Positions 24,123-24,357 of a stretch of 24,357 nucleotides of DNA are shown piece by piece. Made by a program: the position numbers and the translations under genes. Below the pieces are notes generated by a model that saw only the letters and a list, made by a program, of their open reading frames with translations, was not told the DNA's origin and ran no database searches. The stretch is from Candidatus Kuenenia stuttgartensis (lineage in GTDB: Bacteria > Bacteroidota > Bacteroidia > Flavobacteriales_D > Crocinitomicaceae), in the NCBI GenBank assembly GCA_943326025.2, contig CALPRR020000011.1:1-24357 (forward strand), read 5' to 3'. Each line of letters opens with the position of its first letter. Positions within the stretch are counted from its first letter, which is position 1.

Positions 24123-24257
24123 TTTTTTTATTTCTATTTTATACTTTATAAATAATGATTGACAGTTTAAAATGAAAGTCTTTAAGATACTAATATACTA
24201 AATTACTGTGCTTAAACTATTTTTAGAAGTTAATTTCACTAAAAAAAATGAAACCTT

Positions 24258-24357
24258 TTATTTTTTAATTAAATCGCAAAATTGTTTCGCTAATTCTTTC
24301 GATGTAAAAAAAGATAAATTTTCTGAGTTTATAGAAAGTTCCTTTTTCTGAAATGAA
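24258..24357 (-). CDS. 3' end of a leftward gene truncated by the window edge
   Basis: The minus strand is open from the window edge to a TAA at 24258-24260 (32 codons). The frame reads as a plausible C-terminus with SKELAKQFCDLIKK, a short helix. No family can be assigned from this fragment. A second open frame is less protein-like. The 135 bp between this stop and the FG-GAP gene start show no clear promoter or terminator. Confidence 0.5.
   Translation of the reverse strand, partial: SFQKKELSINSENLSFFTSKELAKQFCDLIKK

Noticed and set aside
24268..24357. Alternative open frame at the right edge, minus strand
   Set aside because: Its translation is Phe/Arg-rich and less protein-like than the frame ending in SKELAKQFCDLIKK.
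1..24357. CRISPR array, tRNA/rRNA, insertion sequence, phage or defence system
   Set aside because: No regularly spaced repeats, cloverleaf-like sequence, transposase motif or terminal inverted repeats, and no nuclease, toxin or restriction motif were found on reading the window.

Overview
The window is about 24 kb of AT-rich, gene-dense bacterial chromosome that reads as a member of the Bacteroidota, most likely order Flavobacteriales. The evidence is TAnnTTTG-type -7 promoter boxes, the absence of clear Shine-Dalgarno sites, signal peptides ending in (Y/F)xAQ or SQ, type IX secretion (T9SS) C-terminal domains, and families largely confined to that phylum (DUF5777 barrel, DUF4836 lipoprotein, choice-of-anchor V). 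A Crocinitomicaceae/Fluviicola-like host is my guess from gene content, not a demonstrated placement. No rRNA, tRNA, IS element, phage gene or CRISPR array was seen, and no gene-free stretch exceeds 300 bp.

Layout. 26-4002 (+): the chaperone HtpG, a DjlA-like TerB/J-domain membrane protein, and the purine enzyme PurT, ended by a bidirectional terminator. 4079-7493 (-): the ClpX and ClpP protease genes with a strong hairpin between them; upstream of them, a second leftward unit of 5-formyl-THF cyclo-ligase, an overlapping 54-aa membrane protein and an exported hypothetical. 7734-10973 (+): a five-gene envelope unit (outer-membrane barrel, mono-haem cytochrome c lipoprotein, YceI, four-helix membrane protein, choice-of-anchor V protein with CxxCH and a T9SS-like tail) with its own promoter candidate and terminator. 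11031-11597 (-): a conserved acidic protein of unknown function. 11785-13661 (+): DUF4836 lipoprotein and MsrB, convergent with a lytic transglycosylase-like protein (-). 14780-17296 (+): YidD and a DUF5060-like glycoside hydrolase. 17416-20971 (-): a small lipoprotein, a processive family-2 glycosyltransferase with a periplasmic regulatory domain, and AccA. 21031-21840 (+): IspE. 21855-24122 (-): a large FG-GAP/VCBS T9SS cargo protein, then the 3' end of another leftward gene at the right edge.

How they work together. Most genes are housekeeping: protein quality control (HtpG, DjlA-like, ClpXP, MsrB), one-carbon and purine metabolism (PurT, cyclo-ligase), fatty-acid and isoprenoid synthesis (AccA, IspE) and envelope upkeep (YidD, transglycosylase, glycosyltransferase). 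The most unusual part is the 7.7-11.0 kb unit, whose gene order suggests an outer-membrane or surface redox/isoprenoid-linked module of unknown function. The second most unusual is the glycosyltransferase fused to a carboxypeptidase-regulatory-like domain. Several ATG starts were preferred over longer TTG-initiated versions (clpX, accA, transglycosylase, yidD), and an internal ATG over an upstream one for the 17.4-kb lipoprotein. TTG starts were kept only where nothing else fits (djlA, the 54-aa gene).
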